Below are positions 7,705 to 15,859 of a stretch of DNA of 64,000 nucleotides, in pieces. Each line of letters opens with the position of its first letter. Position 1 is the first letter of the stretch. The notes beneath the pieces are model-generated. The model ran no database searches, was not told the origin of the DNA, and worked only from the letters and a program-made list of their open reading frames with translations. Both the position numbers and the translations under genes were made by a program. Source of the DNA: Planobispora longispora (GTDB lineage: Bacteria; Actinomycetota; Actinomycetes; Streptosporangiales; Streptosporangiaceae); NCBI RefSeq assembly GCF_016863135.1, contig NZ_BOOH01000001.1, positions 186,001 through 250,000 of the forward strand. Direction: 5' to 3'.

Positions 7705-9012
7705 ATGACGCAGCTGTTCTACGCCTCGACCCTGTTCGGCGCGATGACGCTGGCCGCCGCGCTGGACGAGGGCGTGTTCGGGCCGCACGAGGGCCGCCGG
7801 ATCCTGCTGGTCTCCACCAACGCGGCCATCCCGGAGATCACCCCGTCGCTGGACCGGGCGCCCGGCTTCGCCGCGCTGCGCCCGCGCTTCGACGAGGTGC
7901 GGTCGTGGAACGAGATCGTGGCGCCGCTGCACCCGTCGGACTGGAAGGCCCGCGTCATCGAGGTTCCGATGATCGGCCGGCTGCTCCGTTCCCACCTGTC
8001 CCTGGGCGACGGCCCGGACGAGCTGATCGTGGAGTCCATCGCGGTCCCCCCGGCGCGGACCATCGCCGGACTGATCAAGGACTGCCCGATCACCGTCTAC
8101 TCCGACGGCCTGATGAGCTACGGCCCGACCCGCGACCCGCTGCCCGCCGAGATCGCCGGGCGGATCACCCGCCTGCTCCACCTGGACCTGGTGCCCGGCC
8201 TGTCGCCGCTGCTGCTGTCGGAGTACGGCGTGCCCGCGCGGGTCGTGGGGGACGAGGCGTTCCTCCGCGTCCTGTCCGAGGTCTCCACCGCCTCGGAGAC
8301 CGGCACGCCGGAAGACGGCGCGCCGGAGGGCGGCCGGGCGATGATCCTCGGGCAGTACCTGTCGGCGCTCGACATCGTCACCCCCGAGGAGGAGGCCGGG
8401 CTCCACGCGGACATGCTGCGCGGCCTGGCCGCCCGGGGCTTCGGCTCCGTGCTGTTCAAGCCGCACCCGGCCGCCGGCCGCCGGCACGCCCGGGAGCTGC
8501 GCGCGACGGCCGCCGAGCTCGGCGTCCGGCTCGACGTGGCGGGCGAGGCGATCCCGGCGGAGTCGTACTTCGCGGCCCTGCGGCCGGAGCTGGTGGCGGG
8601 CTGCTTCTCCACCGCTCTGGTCACCGCCCGGCGCTGTTTCGGCCTGCCGGTGGCGGCCGTCGGCGGGGAGCTGGTGCTGGAGCGGCTGGCGCCGTACGAG
8701 AACAGCAACCGCGTCCCCGTCACGATCACCGACGCGCTCCTGCCCCGGCTCGGGGCCGACGGCTCCCTGGAGGAGCCGCCGGAGATCGACCTGCCGGACC
8801 TGGTCCGCGCGGTCGGCTACTGCATGCAGAGCGAGGCCTACCCGGACCTGCGCGAGACGGCCGGGACCTACCTGGCCGCCCACGGCCCGGCCCGCTACTT
8901 CAAGCGCCAGCGCCTGACCGCCCTGGAGCTGCTGCCCGCCGCCCCGCAGTCCCCCGCCGCGGCCGGCACGCTCGGAAGACTCCGCCGCCGGCTGTCCCGG
9001 GCGCTGTCGTAG
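7705..9012 (+). CDS. Polysialyltransferase-family protein (alpha-2,8-polyST-like)
   Basis: 435 aa, ATG with AGCGGAGGAA upstream. It resembles the polyST family of bacterial sialyltransferases: N-terminal TQLFYASTLFGAMTLAAAL, a central ITVYSDGLMSYGP segment, a LFKPHPAAGRRH histidine-proline motif and a Cys-Phe-Ser-Thr-Ala (CFSTAL) serine/threonine motif near residue 298. GT-B-like, cytoplasmic, no signal peptide. CMP-nonulosonate made by the upstream fusion is the natural donor. Cotranscribed with the GT2 gene and followed by a strong terminator hairpin. In Streptomyces coelicolor a cluster with related genes is tied to Kdn-containing teichulosonic acid. Confidence 0.82.
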   Translation: MTQLFYASTLFGAMTLAAALDEGVFGPHEGRRILLVSTNAAIPEITPSLDRAPGFAALRPRFDEVRSWNEIVAPLHPSDWKARVIEVPMIGRLLRSHLSLGDGPDELIVESIAVPPARTIAGLIKDCPITVYSDGLMSYGPTRDPLPAEIAGRITRLLHLDLVPGLSPLLLSEYGVPARVVGDEAFLRVLSEVSTASETGTPEDGAPEGGRAMILGQYLSALDIVTPEEEAGLHADMLRGLAARGFGSVLFKPHPAAGRRHARELRATAAELGVRLDVAGEAIPAESYFAALRPELVAGCFSTALVTARRCFGLPVAAVGGELVLERLAPYENSNRVPVTITDALLPRLGADGSLEEPPEIDLPDLVRAVGYCMQSEAYPDLRETAGTYLAAHGPARYFKRQRLTALELLPAAPQSPAAAGTLGRLRRRLSRALS

Positions 9013-9044
9013 GCGCGGGACCCGCCCGGAGCGGAGCCCGTCCC

Positions 9045-9079
9045 CCGCGGGACGGGCGGCCGGGACGCCCGTCCCGCGG
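9045..9079. terminator. Terminator hairpin after the polysialyltransferase-like gene
   Basis: 14-base perfect inverted repeat (9045-9058 with 9066-9079, CCGCGGGACGGGCG arm) around a 7-base loop, with no U-tract. It separates this plus-strand unit from converging minus-strand DNA. Confidence 0.7.
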
Positions 9080-9087
9080 AGGTCCGA

Positions 9088-9240
9088 TCAGAGCCGCCGG
9101 TAGTAGACGGCGACCGGGAGCAGCGTGCACCCGAGACTCTCGTAGAGGGCCCTGGCCGGCGCGTGGAAGGGGTCTCCCCCGGTGCCGATCTCGACCACCG
9201 TGGAAGGTGCGCCTTTCAGGCTGAGGGCGTGATAACCGAT
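9088..9240 (-). pseudogene. GNAT acetyltransferase remnant (C-terminal end only)
   Basis: The minus strand reads about 50 codons with no start of its own, ending in a normal stop at 9088. They contain VVEIGTGGDPFHAPARALYESLG and a final VAVYYRRL, i.e. the acetyl-CoA-binding loop and last strand that close many actinomycete GNAT proteins. The frame continues only into unrelated sequence at the 3' end of the neighbouring transferase gene, whose stop lies at 9240. The first two thirds of the acetyltransferase are gone, so this is a degraded relic, probably left by a deletion or insertion of the cluster. Confidence 0.75.
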
Positions 9241-10487
9241 CAGCCCAGCGCCCTGAGGTAGCGGCGCATCCGGCGCTTGGCCCGGTAGCCGACGCGCAGC
9301 ACCTTCGGCGGCACCTCGACGCGGAGCCGGGCGCGGCGGCGGGCGGCGGCGTGCTGAGGGCCGTCGAGCAGCGAGCGGGCCGGCTCGAGGCGGCCCGAGC
9401 GGGCCTGTCCGACGAGGGTGACCAGCCTGCTCGCCCAGTCGTTCTCCGAGCCCGGGTGGAAGTAGTTGGCGCGGCACCACTCCGCGTCCGGGGTGAGGAA
9501 ACGTCCCCCGGACAGGTCGTCGAGGGTGCCGAGCACGCCGCTGCCCTCGAAGACCAGGTTGATCATCTCGGCGCTGACCCCGAAGTCCGACAACACCAGC
9601 AGCGGGACGGACTGGGCGATCGCCTCCAGCGCCGCGGTCGAGCTGACCGTGACGAACCCGGCCGCGTGGGCCAGGTGCTCGTGCATCGGCCCCGCCGCGA
9701 AGCGGAGCACGTCCTCGTCCCCGCCGAGCTCCCGCCAGAGGCGCTGGTAGTGGTGGCGCTCGTTGTGCGTCTGCCGCTCCCCGTCCAGCGCGCGGAGCTT
9801 GACCACCACGTCCAGGTCCGGCCGCCGCCGTGCCAGGTCGGCCAGGGAGGCCAGGATGCGCTCGCGCTCCTCGCGCCGCTTGGGGACCTTGGCCTGGGTG
9901 GCGAAGACGACCCGGTCGCGCGGCCCGGTGGCGGGGACCTCGCCGCTCCCGTGCAGGAAGGGCAGCCGGGCCAGTCCCACCTGGCCGCCGCCGCCCAGCC
10001 GCCGGCCGACCTCCGTGAACTCCCGGACCTCCCGCCCGCTGTGCAGCACGAACAGCTCGCACCCGCTCCGGAACAGCCAGGCCTTCTCCGTCGCCGGGAT
10101 CGAGATGCCGGGCAGCCCGGAGACGAACACCGGCCGCGGCGACAGGCCCGCGAGCACCTCCGCGGCCAGGATGTCCACCACCGGCCCGGTGCAGGCCAGC
10201 AGGACCGCGTCGGGCCGGAACCGCTCGGCCGTACGGCGCAGCGCGCGGGCCGACACCACCGGCGGGTCGCCCGCCTGCGCCCCGGGCTCACGTCCGGCCC
10301 CCGTGTCGGACGCGGCCGGGCGGAACCACGGCGCCCCGGCCACGGCGGCGTGGATCTGCGCCGGGGACGGCGTGATGGGCGTGCGGATCACCGCCAGCTC
10401 CGTCGTGCACCCCTCGGGCAGATCACCCAGCAGGCACGCGGCCCACTTCAGGTAGGAATCCGAGTCGGCCACGGCCAGGACTTTCAA
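9240..10487 (-). CDS. DUF6716-like putative glycosyltransferase
   Basis: 415 aa, TTG start overlapping the stop of the upstream gene (TTGA), so translation is coupled. The N-terminus KVLAVADSDSYLKWAA is the Rossmann-type opening of this family; the C-terminal half has a capsule-transferase-like pattern (KVPKRREERERIL, then VVKLRAL, then FVTVSSTAALEA and a Pro-rich LVLSDFGVS). The C-terminus is Arg-rich and may touch the membrane. Located in the nonulosonate cluster, it probably assembles the wall polymer. Exact linkage unknown. Second gene of a two-gene minus-strand unit. Confidence 0.72.
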   Translation of the reverse strand: MKVLAVADSDSYLKWAACLLGDLPEGCTTELAVIRTPITPSPAQIHAAVAGAPWFRPAASDTGAGREPGAQAGDPPVVSARALRRTAERFRPDAVLLACTGPVVDILAAEVLAGLSPRPVFVSGLPGISIPATEKAWLFRSGCELFVLHSGREVREFTEVGRRLGGGGQVGLARLPFLHGSGEVPATGPRDRVVFATQAKVPKRREERERILASLADLARRRPDLDVVVKLRALDGERQTHNERHHYQRLWRELGGDEDVLRFAAGPMHEHLAHAAGFVTVSSTAALEAIAQSVPLLVLSDFGVSAEMINLVFEGSGVLGTLDDLSGGRFLTPDAEWCRANYFHPGSENDWASRLVTLVGQARSGRLEPARSLLDGPQHAAARRRARLRVEVPPKVLRVGYRAKRRMRRYLRALG

Positions 10488-11503
10488 GTGCTGACTCCAG
10501 TGTCGTGATGGGCGAACATCGAAAGGTGGGAGCGCAGTGACGGGGCGGCCTGGGCGGTCCACCACTCGTCGGGGACCTCCACCGTCTCCACCGCGACGCC
10601 CCGCGGCCCGAGGAGGACCCGCAGGGAGGTGACCGCGGTGGAGGGCAGGCTCAGCACCCGCTGCTCGGCGGCCAGCCCGCGCAGGGTCATCTCGGCCGGG
10701 GCCCCGCCGTCGTAGACGGTGATCCCGGGCTGTTCCCCGACCAGGGCCAGGTCCCGGGGGTCCTCCCGCCGGTGCGGGAAGTAGGCGACCGGCCCGTCCG
10801 AGCCGAGACCCGCCAGCCAGGTGAAGTAGCGGTCGCGATGGATGAGCCCGTTGCGGACCAGCGAGGTGCCCAGCACGACGGTGCGTTCGGCGGGGCGGGG
10901 CCTGCGCAGCGGCTGGGCGCGCAGCCAGGCGAACTCGTGGGTGACCAGCTCGGCCCCGGTGCCCCGGACGGCCCGCGCCAGCGCGTCGGGGACCGGCAGC
11001 GCGGTGAAGATCGACAGCTTGCCGGAGCGGGCGGCCAGCCGGAGCCGGAGACCGGCCGCGGCCCCCAGGGCGGTCCTCAGCGGCCCGGCCGTGGCGCGGG
11101 CCCGGAGCAGCGGCGTCCACGCGCGCCCGGAGAGCAGTTCCAGGAGCCTGATCGTGGCCAGCCCGTCATCGACGATCACAACGCGGCGGGGGAATGCGGT
11201 GAGCCAGGCGAGCTGGACCTTGCCGGAGAAGGCGTCGCCGACCACCCAGGTCGCGCCCCGCCCGGGCCGCGGCATGTCCGCCTCCGGATCGGCCAGCTCC
11301 AGCCCGTCCGGGAGGGAGAGCCGGCGGAGCTCCCGGCGGGTGACGGCGAGCGGACGCAGCTTCGCCCGGGGGACCAGCCGGGTCCGGCCGCCCAGCAGCC
11401 CCGCGTGGTGGGCCTCCACCGCGCAGAGCATCTGCAGCGGGGACTCCACCCAGGCTACGGCCGAACACTGCTCCCGCGCGTGGTCTCGACCGTCTTCCTC
11501 CAC
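10484..11503 (-). CDS. Sialyl/polysialyltransferase-like protein
   Basis: About 339 aa from a GTG at 11503; the start is uncertain because GGAGGAAG lies just inside that codon and a second GTG lies further upstream. The N-terminus VAWVESPLQMLCAVEA matches the (E/K)xPLQ opening of polysialyl- and GT52-type sialyltransferases, and the C-terminal part has YFPHRRED, then AEMTLRGL and SLPSTAVTSLRVL, the His/Ser-Thr pattern of those enzymes. No signal peptide. The nearby CMP-nonulosonate synthesis gene suggests the donor. Its promoter carries two 11-base GTTC repeats like those of the plus-strand genes, which ties both halves of the cluster to one regulator. Confidence 0.7.
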   Translation of the reverse strand: MEEDGRDHAREQCSAVAWVESPLQMLCAVEAHHAGLLGGRTRLVPRAKLRPLAVTRRELRRLSLPDGLELADPEADMPRPGRGATWVVGDAFSGKVQLAWLTAFPRRVVIVDDGLATIRLLELLSGRAWTPLLRARATAGPLRTALGAAAGLRLRLAARSGKLSIFTALPVPDALARAVRGTGAELVTHEFAWLRAQPLRRPRPAERTVVLGTSLVRNGLIHRDRYFTWLAGLGSDGPVAYFPHRREDPRDLALVGEQPGITVYDGGAPAEMTLRGLAAEQRVLSLPSTAVTSLRVLLGPRGVAVETVEVPDEWWTAQAAPSLRSHLSMFAHHDTGVST

Positions 11504-11533
11504 GCCGGGCGATGACCCGTTCACGACCCGCCC

Positions 11534-11577
11534 ACCGTAACCCGGCGGCCTTACGCGCCCGGGAACCGAAGGTGAAC
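11534..11577 (-). promoter_or_regulatory. PHO-box-like promoter of the minus-strand transferase pair
   Basis: On the minus strand GTTCACCTTCG (11577-11567) is followed directly by GTTCCCGGGCG (11566-11556), and TACGGT (11539-11534) begins 27 bases from the start of the last unit. Both the hexamer and the distance equal those before the GT2 gene. Confidence 0.6.
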
Positions 11578-11621
11578 ACCGGACTACACCGTTGCGCGCC
11601 GGGCGGAGGCCGCCTACCGTG

Positions 11622-11644
11622 GTGTACGAAACGGTTCCGTACAC
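11622..11644. promoter_or_regulatory. Palindromic operator for the SDR-TetR unit
   Basis: 23-base imperfect palindrome: arms GTGTACG and CGTACAC, inner AAC/GTT also symmetrical, 10 of 11 pairs matched. It lies 64 bases before the SDR gene. Size and symmetry fit a TetR dimer site, and the TetR gene is the second gene of the unit, so autoregulation is likely. Confidence 0.65.
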
Positions 11645-11707
11645 CACCCTGCACACCACTCCGCACACCACGCCCCGCACCACTTCGCGCACCCCGAGGA
11701 GCGAGCC

Positions 11708-12580
11708 ATGTGGACGCCCGACGACATCCCCCGCCTGACCGGTTCCACCGCCCTGGTGACCGGGGCGAACAGCGGCATCGGCGTGCCGACCGTCCTGGAA
11801 CTGGCCAGGCACGGCGCCCGGGTCGTCATGACCGCCCGCGATCTCGCGAAGGGCCGGGCCGCGCTGGAGACGATCAGGGCGGAGGTCCCGGAGGCGGACG
11901 TCGAGCTCAGGCGGCTGGACCTGGCCGCCCTGAGCTCGGTGCGCGAGTTCGCCGCCTCCGTGGACGAGCCGATCGACATATTGATCAACAACGCCGGGAT
12001 CGGCATCATCCCCCGGAGCACCACCGCCGACGGCTTCGAGACGCAGTTCGGCACCAACCACCTGGGCCACTTCGCGCTGACCGGTCTCCTGCTGCCCCGG
12101 CTGCTGGAGCGGAAGGACGCCCGGGTCGTCACCGTCTCCAGCGACGCGCACGCCGTCGGCAGGATCGACTTCGACGACCTCGGGCTGGAGCGCGGCTACG
12201 GCAGGTTCTCCGCCTACGGCCGTTCCAAACTGGCCAATCTGCTGTTCGCCCGCGAGCTCCACCGCCGGGCGGAGGGCCGGCTGCTCAGCGTGGCCGTCCA
12301 CCCCGGCTCGACGAGCACCGGCATCCTGAAGCTGGGCGTGCTCACCCGGCCGGTCATGGCCCTGGCCGGGCTCTTCCTCCAGTCGGCCGCCAAGGGCGCG
12401 GTCCCCTCCCTGTACGCGGCCGCCTCCCCCGCCGTCCGCGGAGGCACGTTCATCGGCCCCGGCCCCAAGGAGCTGCGGCCCAGGCCGCACGCGCTGGACG
12501 AGGCCGTGGCCAGGCGGCTCTGGGAGACGTCGGAGGAGCTCACCGGCGTACGATTCGAGATGCTCGACCCGCACGTCTAG
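11708..12580 (+). CDS. Short-chain dehydrogenase/reductase (retinol-dehydrogenase-like)
   Basis: 290 aa, NAD(P)-dependent oxidoreductase. Cofactor motif TGANSGIG (about residues 19-26), NNAGIG (about 96-101), catalytic Ser in VTVSSDAHA and the YGRSK pair (Tyr-x-x-x-Lys) near residue 175; the HPGST segment follows, as usual. It starts at the ATG after GAGGAGCGAGCC. The subgroup resembles WW-domain-oxidoreductase/retinol-dehydrogenase-like SDRs of actinomycetes, whose substrates are generally unknown. It forms a unit with the TetR gene 14 bases downstream, which suggests induction by its substrate or a related lipophilic compound. Confidence 0.9.
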   Translation: MWTPDDIPRLTGSTALVTGANSGIGVPTVLELARHGARVVMTARDLAKGRAALETIRAEVPEADVELRRLDLAALSSVREFAASVDEPIDILINNAGIGIIPRSTTADGFETQFGTNHLGHFALTGLLLPRLLERKDARVVTVSSDAHAVGRIDFDDLGLERGYGRFSAYGRSKLANLLFARELHRRAEGRLLSVAVHPGSTSTGILKLGVLTRPVMALAGLFLQSAAKGAVPSLYAAASPAVRGGTFIGPGPKELRPRPHALDEAVARRLWETSEELTGVRFEMLDPHV

Positions 12581-12594
12581 GCACCGGAGGCACC

Positions 12595-13173
12595 TTGCGT
12601 CTCGACCCGTCCCGTGAGCGCGCCATCCTCGAGGCGACGCGGGAACTGCTCGCGGAGGTCGGGTTCGAGCGGATGTCCGTCGACCAGATCGCCAGGCGCG
12701 CCAGCGCCAGCAAGGCCACGATCTACCGCCGCTGGACGGGCAAGGAGGCGCTGGTGGTGGACCTGGTCTGCAACCATCTGGAGCTCGACGTCCCGGCGCC
12801 GCCCGACACCGGGACGATACGCGAGGACCTCGTCGAGGCGGTCACCGGCTTCTGCGACGTCCTGCGGCGCAAGCACAGCATGATCGTCGGGCTCCTCCCC
12901 GGCCTGCTCACGAACCCCAACCTGGCCGGGGCCCTGCGCGACAACGTGCACCGCCCCGACATCACCGGCACCGTCCCGCTGCTCGAGCGCGCCCGGGAGC
13001 GGGGCGAGCTGGCCGGCGCGATCGACCCGGCGCGGCTCAGGACGGTGGTCGAGGCGCTGGTCTGGCACCGGCTGCTGATCACCGGCGAACCGCTGGACCG
13101 GGCGTTCGTCGAGAGCGCCGTCGACGGGACGCTGCTTCCCCTGATCCGCTCCTGGGCCGGTACGGGATCATGA
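12595..13173 (+). CDS. TetR-family transcriptional regulator
   Basis: 192 aa, TTG start 4 bases after GGAGG, 14 bases past the SDR stop. The N-terminal HTH is clear: ILEATRELLAEVGFERMSVDQIARRASASKATIYRRW spans about residues 9-45 in two halves. The C-terminal ligand domain contains LLPGLLTNP and ends WAGTGS. It most likely binds the 23-base palindrome in front of the SDR gene and controls both genes. The ligand is unknown. Confidence 0.88.
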   Translation: MRLDPSRERAILEATRELLAEVGFERMSVDQIARRASASKATIYRRWTGKEALVVDLVCNHLELDVPAPPDTGTIREDLVEAVTGFCDVLRRKHSMIVGLLPGLLTNPNLAGALRDNVHRPDITGTVPLLERARERGELAGAIDPARLRTVVEALVWHRLLITGEPLDRAFVESAVDGTLLPLIRSWAGTGS

Positions 13174-13399
13174 GGGACACGGCCTCCGTCGCTCCCGACG
13201 ACGGCGTGCGGACGCCGCGGCCCGGTTCCGGCGTCTGACGGGTCCCCGACGCCGAGGCGTTTCGCCGGGACTTTCATGCCTTTTGGCCCTCAGTGGAGGC
13301 AGGCAGCCGTCTGACGGGGCGTTCACGTCTCCCGCTTGACCAGACGTTGACCTTTCGCGGCTCATCCCACCGCTCCGCCCGCCGATGGGATGGCACGGA

Positions 13400-13525
13400 A
13401 GCCTAATCCGCGGCCCCGCGGAGCCGGGAACCCATGTGTTTCCTGGGGTGAATCGGCGCGTTCGCGCGCCGTAGGGCACTTCCGAGCCCGAACCCGTCAG
13501 CTAACCCGGTAGGCACTGGAAGCCG
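13400..13525 (+). promoter_or_regulatory. c-di-AMP riboswitch (ydaO/yuaA class)
   Basis: The leader of the CHAP gene has the conserved parts of this class in order: CCGCGGAGCCGGGAACCCA, TGGGGTGAATCG, a GCGCG-TTCG-CGCGC hairpin, GTAGGG, then CCGAACCCGTCAGCTAACC and GGTAGGC. In actinomycetes such elements commonly precede cell-wall hydrolase genes and switch them off when c-di-AMP binds. The remaining 13174-13399 gap shows TTGAC-type promoter-like hexamers near 13336-13357 but no gene. Boundaries are approximate. Confidence 0.88.
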
Positions 13526-13546
13526 AGCAAGGAGTCGTACCCCTCC

Positions 13547-14290
13547 ATGGGCAAGCACCGCCGCGTTCCCCCGTTCAAGAAGCGCCACCTGACCCGCGTC
13601 GCCGTCGGGATGTCGGTCGCGCTCACCGGCGGTACGGCGGCCGCGCCCTCCGCGCTCGCCGACACCGGGACGGGCAATCCCCTCAACGCCCCTGCGGCCG
13701 ACGTCCCCGTGACCGCCTGGGCCCCGGTCGAAGCGTCCGCCACCGGCGCCACCGCCTCCAAGACCCCTCTCGAGGCCGTCGCCGAGGGGCTTCCCCCCGT
13801 CTCGGCCGAGCAGCTGCTGGCCATCGCCGAGCAGCAGATCGGGATCACGGAGAACTCCGCGGGCGGCGGGACCAAGTTCCACTCCTGGTACATGAGCTCC
13901 CCGCGGGTGTGGGAGACCATCGCCCGCGACGGCGGCAACGTGCGGGCCTACGCCAACGCCCCCTGGTGCGACATGTTCGTCTCCTGGGTCGGCGAGCAGG
14001 CCGGCATCCGCCCCACCGTCGGCTGGGACGCCTACACCGTCACCCACGCCGAGTGGTTCAGGAACAACGGGCACTGGGGCGCCCAGGCCGAGCCGGGCGC
14101 GGTCGTCTTCTTCGACTGGAAGGGCGGCGACAGCCTCTACGGGATCGACCACGTCGGCTTCGTCAAGAAGGACAACGGCGACGGCACGATCACCACGATC
14201 GAGGGCAACACCGGCAACGGCAACGTCGAGCAGCGCGTCCGGCCGAAGTCCCAGGTCGTCGGGTACGGCTACCCGGTCTACAACGGCTGA
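13547..14290 (+). CDS. Secreted CHAP-domain peptidoglycan hydrolase
   Basis: 247 aa. Twin-basic N-region, hydrophobic core and AxA site (SALADT, about residue 39) give a signal peptide; a Pro/Ala linker follows, then the CHAP domain (about 90-247). Catalytic Cys is in APWCDMFVSW, His in GIDHVGFV and the third residue in TIEGNTG. CHAP enzymes cut peptide or amide bonds in peptidoglycan. Control by the upstream c-di-AMP riboswitch links it to turgor/wall homeostasis, as for resuscitation and NlpC/P60 hydrolases in related bacteria. A 28-base tandem repeat follows the gene. Confidence 0.92.
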   Translation: MGKHRRVPPFKKRHLTRVAVGMSVALTGGTAAAPSALADTGTGNPLNAPAADVPVTAWAPVEASATGATASKTPLEAVAEGLPPVSAEQLLAIAEQQIGITENSAGGGTKFHSWYMSSPRVWETIARDGGNVRAYANAPWCDMFVSWVGEQAGIRPTVGWDAYTVTHAEWFRNNGHWGAQAEPGAVVFFDWKGGDSLYGIDHVGFVKKDNGDGTITTIEGNTGNGNVEQRVRPKSQVVGYGYPVYNG

Positions 14291-14337
14291 TCGCGCGTCC
14301 ACCGCCAGGAGTACGGCTCGCGCGGGCCGTGCTCCCC

Positions 14338-14408
14338 GAGCCGGTTCCGGTGAGCCGTGCCCCTTGAGCCGGTTCCGGTGAGCCGTGCTCCGCGAGCCGG
14401 TTCCGCCC
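14338..14408. repeat. 28-base tandem repeat, about 2.5 copies
   Basis: GAGCCGGTTCCGG begins at 14338, 14366 and 14394 (period 28). The third copy is partial. It lies just downstream of the CHAP gene and contains short palindromes but no coding signal. Confidence 0.85.
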
Positions 14409-14589
14409 CCGGCGGCTCCCCGTCCGGCATGGCCGAGATCACACTGAGGATCTTTACCTATCGGAGCAGCCGCCGAACGTGCAGTTTTGCGCAGAGATGG
14501 ACCGTCCTCCCCTCCGATCATGAGGACGAAAGGTGAGCGGGCCTCGGCTTGGCCCGCTCCTCAGCTCCGTTTCGGACAAGGAACCGCAC

Positions 14590-15396
14590 ATGAACACCAT
14601 CAAGCGAGGCGCGCTGCGCCTGACCATGCTCGGCGGCCTCGTCGCCGCCCTGGCCGCGATCCCCGGGACCGGCCTGGCCGCCGCCGCCCCCGGCGACCTC
14701 GTCGTCGAGCGCGTCTCCACCGCCATCACGATCGTGCCCGGCGCCACCGCGGTGAACGACACCGTCCAGGTGGTCAAGGTGGGCTCGATCTTCCGCGTGA
14801 GCAACACCACCGGCACCCTGAAGGCCACCCCCGGCAAGGGCTGCACCCAGGTCACCGCCACGGTGGTCGACTGCGGCACCGGCGTCACCGGCCTGTCGGC
14901 GAGCCTGGGCGGAGGCAACGACACCTTCACCGCCCGCGTCCCGCTCACCGGCGCGGTCAACGGCGGCGACGGCTCCGACGTCTTCAACGCCGGCCTGTCG
15001 GCGGGCGGCGGGACCACGCTCACCTACCAGGGCGGCGCGGGCTCCACCGACATGGTGAGCTACGCCCAGGCGAACGTCGGCGTCTTCATCAGGAAGGACG
15101 CCGTCAACAACGACGGCCGGAACGCCGGCGGGAACATCGACCGCGACAAGGTGCTCGGCGACGTCGAGATCGTCGTGGGCAGCCGGTTCGGCGACACCAT
15201 CGAGGGCGACAACGCACCGGAGACCATCAACGGTCTCGGCGGCAACGACCGCCTCACGGCCAACGGCGGCGACGATCGCATCGTGGCCCAGGACGGGGGG
15301 ATCGACTCCGTGGTGTCCTGCGGCGCCGGCGGCGGCGACATCGCGGACGCCGACGCGGCCGACCAGCCGACCGGTTGCGAGACCGTCAACCGGTGA
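14590..15396 (+). CDS. Secreted RTX-like calcium-binding repeat protein
   Basis: 268 aa. Start at the ATG after AAGGAACCGCAC; an in-frame ATG 57 bases earlier lacks support. Signal peptide about 1-32 (GLAAAAPGD). The body is beta-rich, and Gly/Asp nonapeptide-like blocks resembling hemolysin-type calcium repeats appear: GGGNDTF, GGDGSDVF, then GDTIEGDNAPETINGLGGND and NGGDDR near the C-terminus. Two Cys pairs. Such proteins fold outside the cell on binding calcium. No enzymatic domain is visible, so the role (surface or matrix protein) is unknown. The 5' leader holds a GAGCGGGCC/GGCCCGCTC hairpin (14535-14559). Confidence 0.8.
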   Translation: MNTIKRGALRLTMLGGLVAALAAIPGTGLAAAAPGDLVVERVSTAITIVPGATAVNDTVQVVKVGSIFRVSNTTGTLKATPGKGCTQVTATVVDCGTGVTGLSASLGGGNDTFTARVPLTGAVNGGDGSDVFNAGLSAGGGTTLTYQGGAGSTDMVSYAQANVGVFIRKDAVNNDGRNAGGNIDRDKVLGDVEIVVGSRFGDTIEGDNAPETINGLGGNDRLTANGGDDRIVAQDGGIDSVVSCGAGGGDIADADAADQPTGCETVNR

Positions 15397-15548
15397 CCCG
15401 CGGGGGCGCGGCTCAGGGAAGGGCCGTGGCGCACCCGCCGCCGAGGCCGCGGCCCGGGCTCTCCCCGGCCGCGCACGTCACCCGGCGGCATTTCCCGGAC
15501 CCCGGCCGGAATGAATCCCGAAAGCGCATTCCGGCCGGATCCCTCAGC

Positions 15549-15592
15549 CGCCGCTATTCGTTCCCCTTCGCACCGGGGAGCGAATAGCGGCG
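15549..15592. terminator. Large hairpin downstream of the RTX-like gene
   Basis: 18-base inverted repeat with one wobble pair (arms 15549-15566 and 15575-15592, containing GCTATTCG/CGAATAGC) around an 8-base loop, 153 bases after the stop. No U-tract; terminator or structured RNA. Confidence 0.55.
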
Positions 15593-15814
15593 AGGCGGTT
15601 TCCCGGCGCCGCCGGACGACATTCCGGCCGTCGCCCGCCGAATGCCTTCCCGCCTCCCGACGCCGTCCGGGCTCTCCGGCGCACGCCTCACTCCGGTTGC
15701 CGGGCCGTGATCGCCGCGGAGCTCCGTACCAGCAGATCAGGAGATCCCGCCGCACCGGAGGCGGGAGCGGCGCGGGCCGGCCGATCTCCACCGGCACGGG
15801 ACCGCCGGATCACC

Positions 15815-15859
15815 GCCGGATCCCGGAATCCCCCGCCGGATCCCGGAATCCCCCGCCGG
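15815..15859. repeat. 20-base tandem duplication
   Basis: GCCGGATCCCGGAATCCCCC occurs twice head to tail (15815-15834 and 15835-15854), followed by GCCGG of a third unit. Confidence 0.9.

Noticed and set aside
12577-13068. Antisense minus-strand frame over the TetR gene
   Set aside because: No motifs; the plus strand has a complete HTH and ribosome site.
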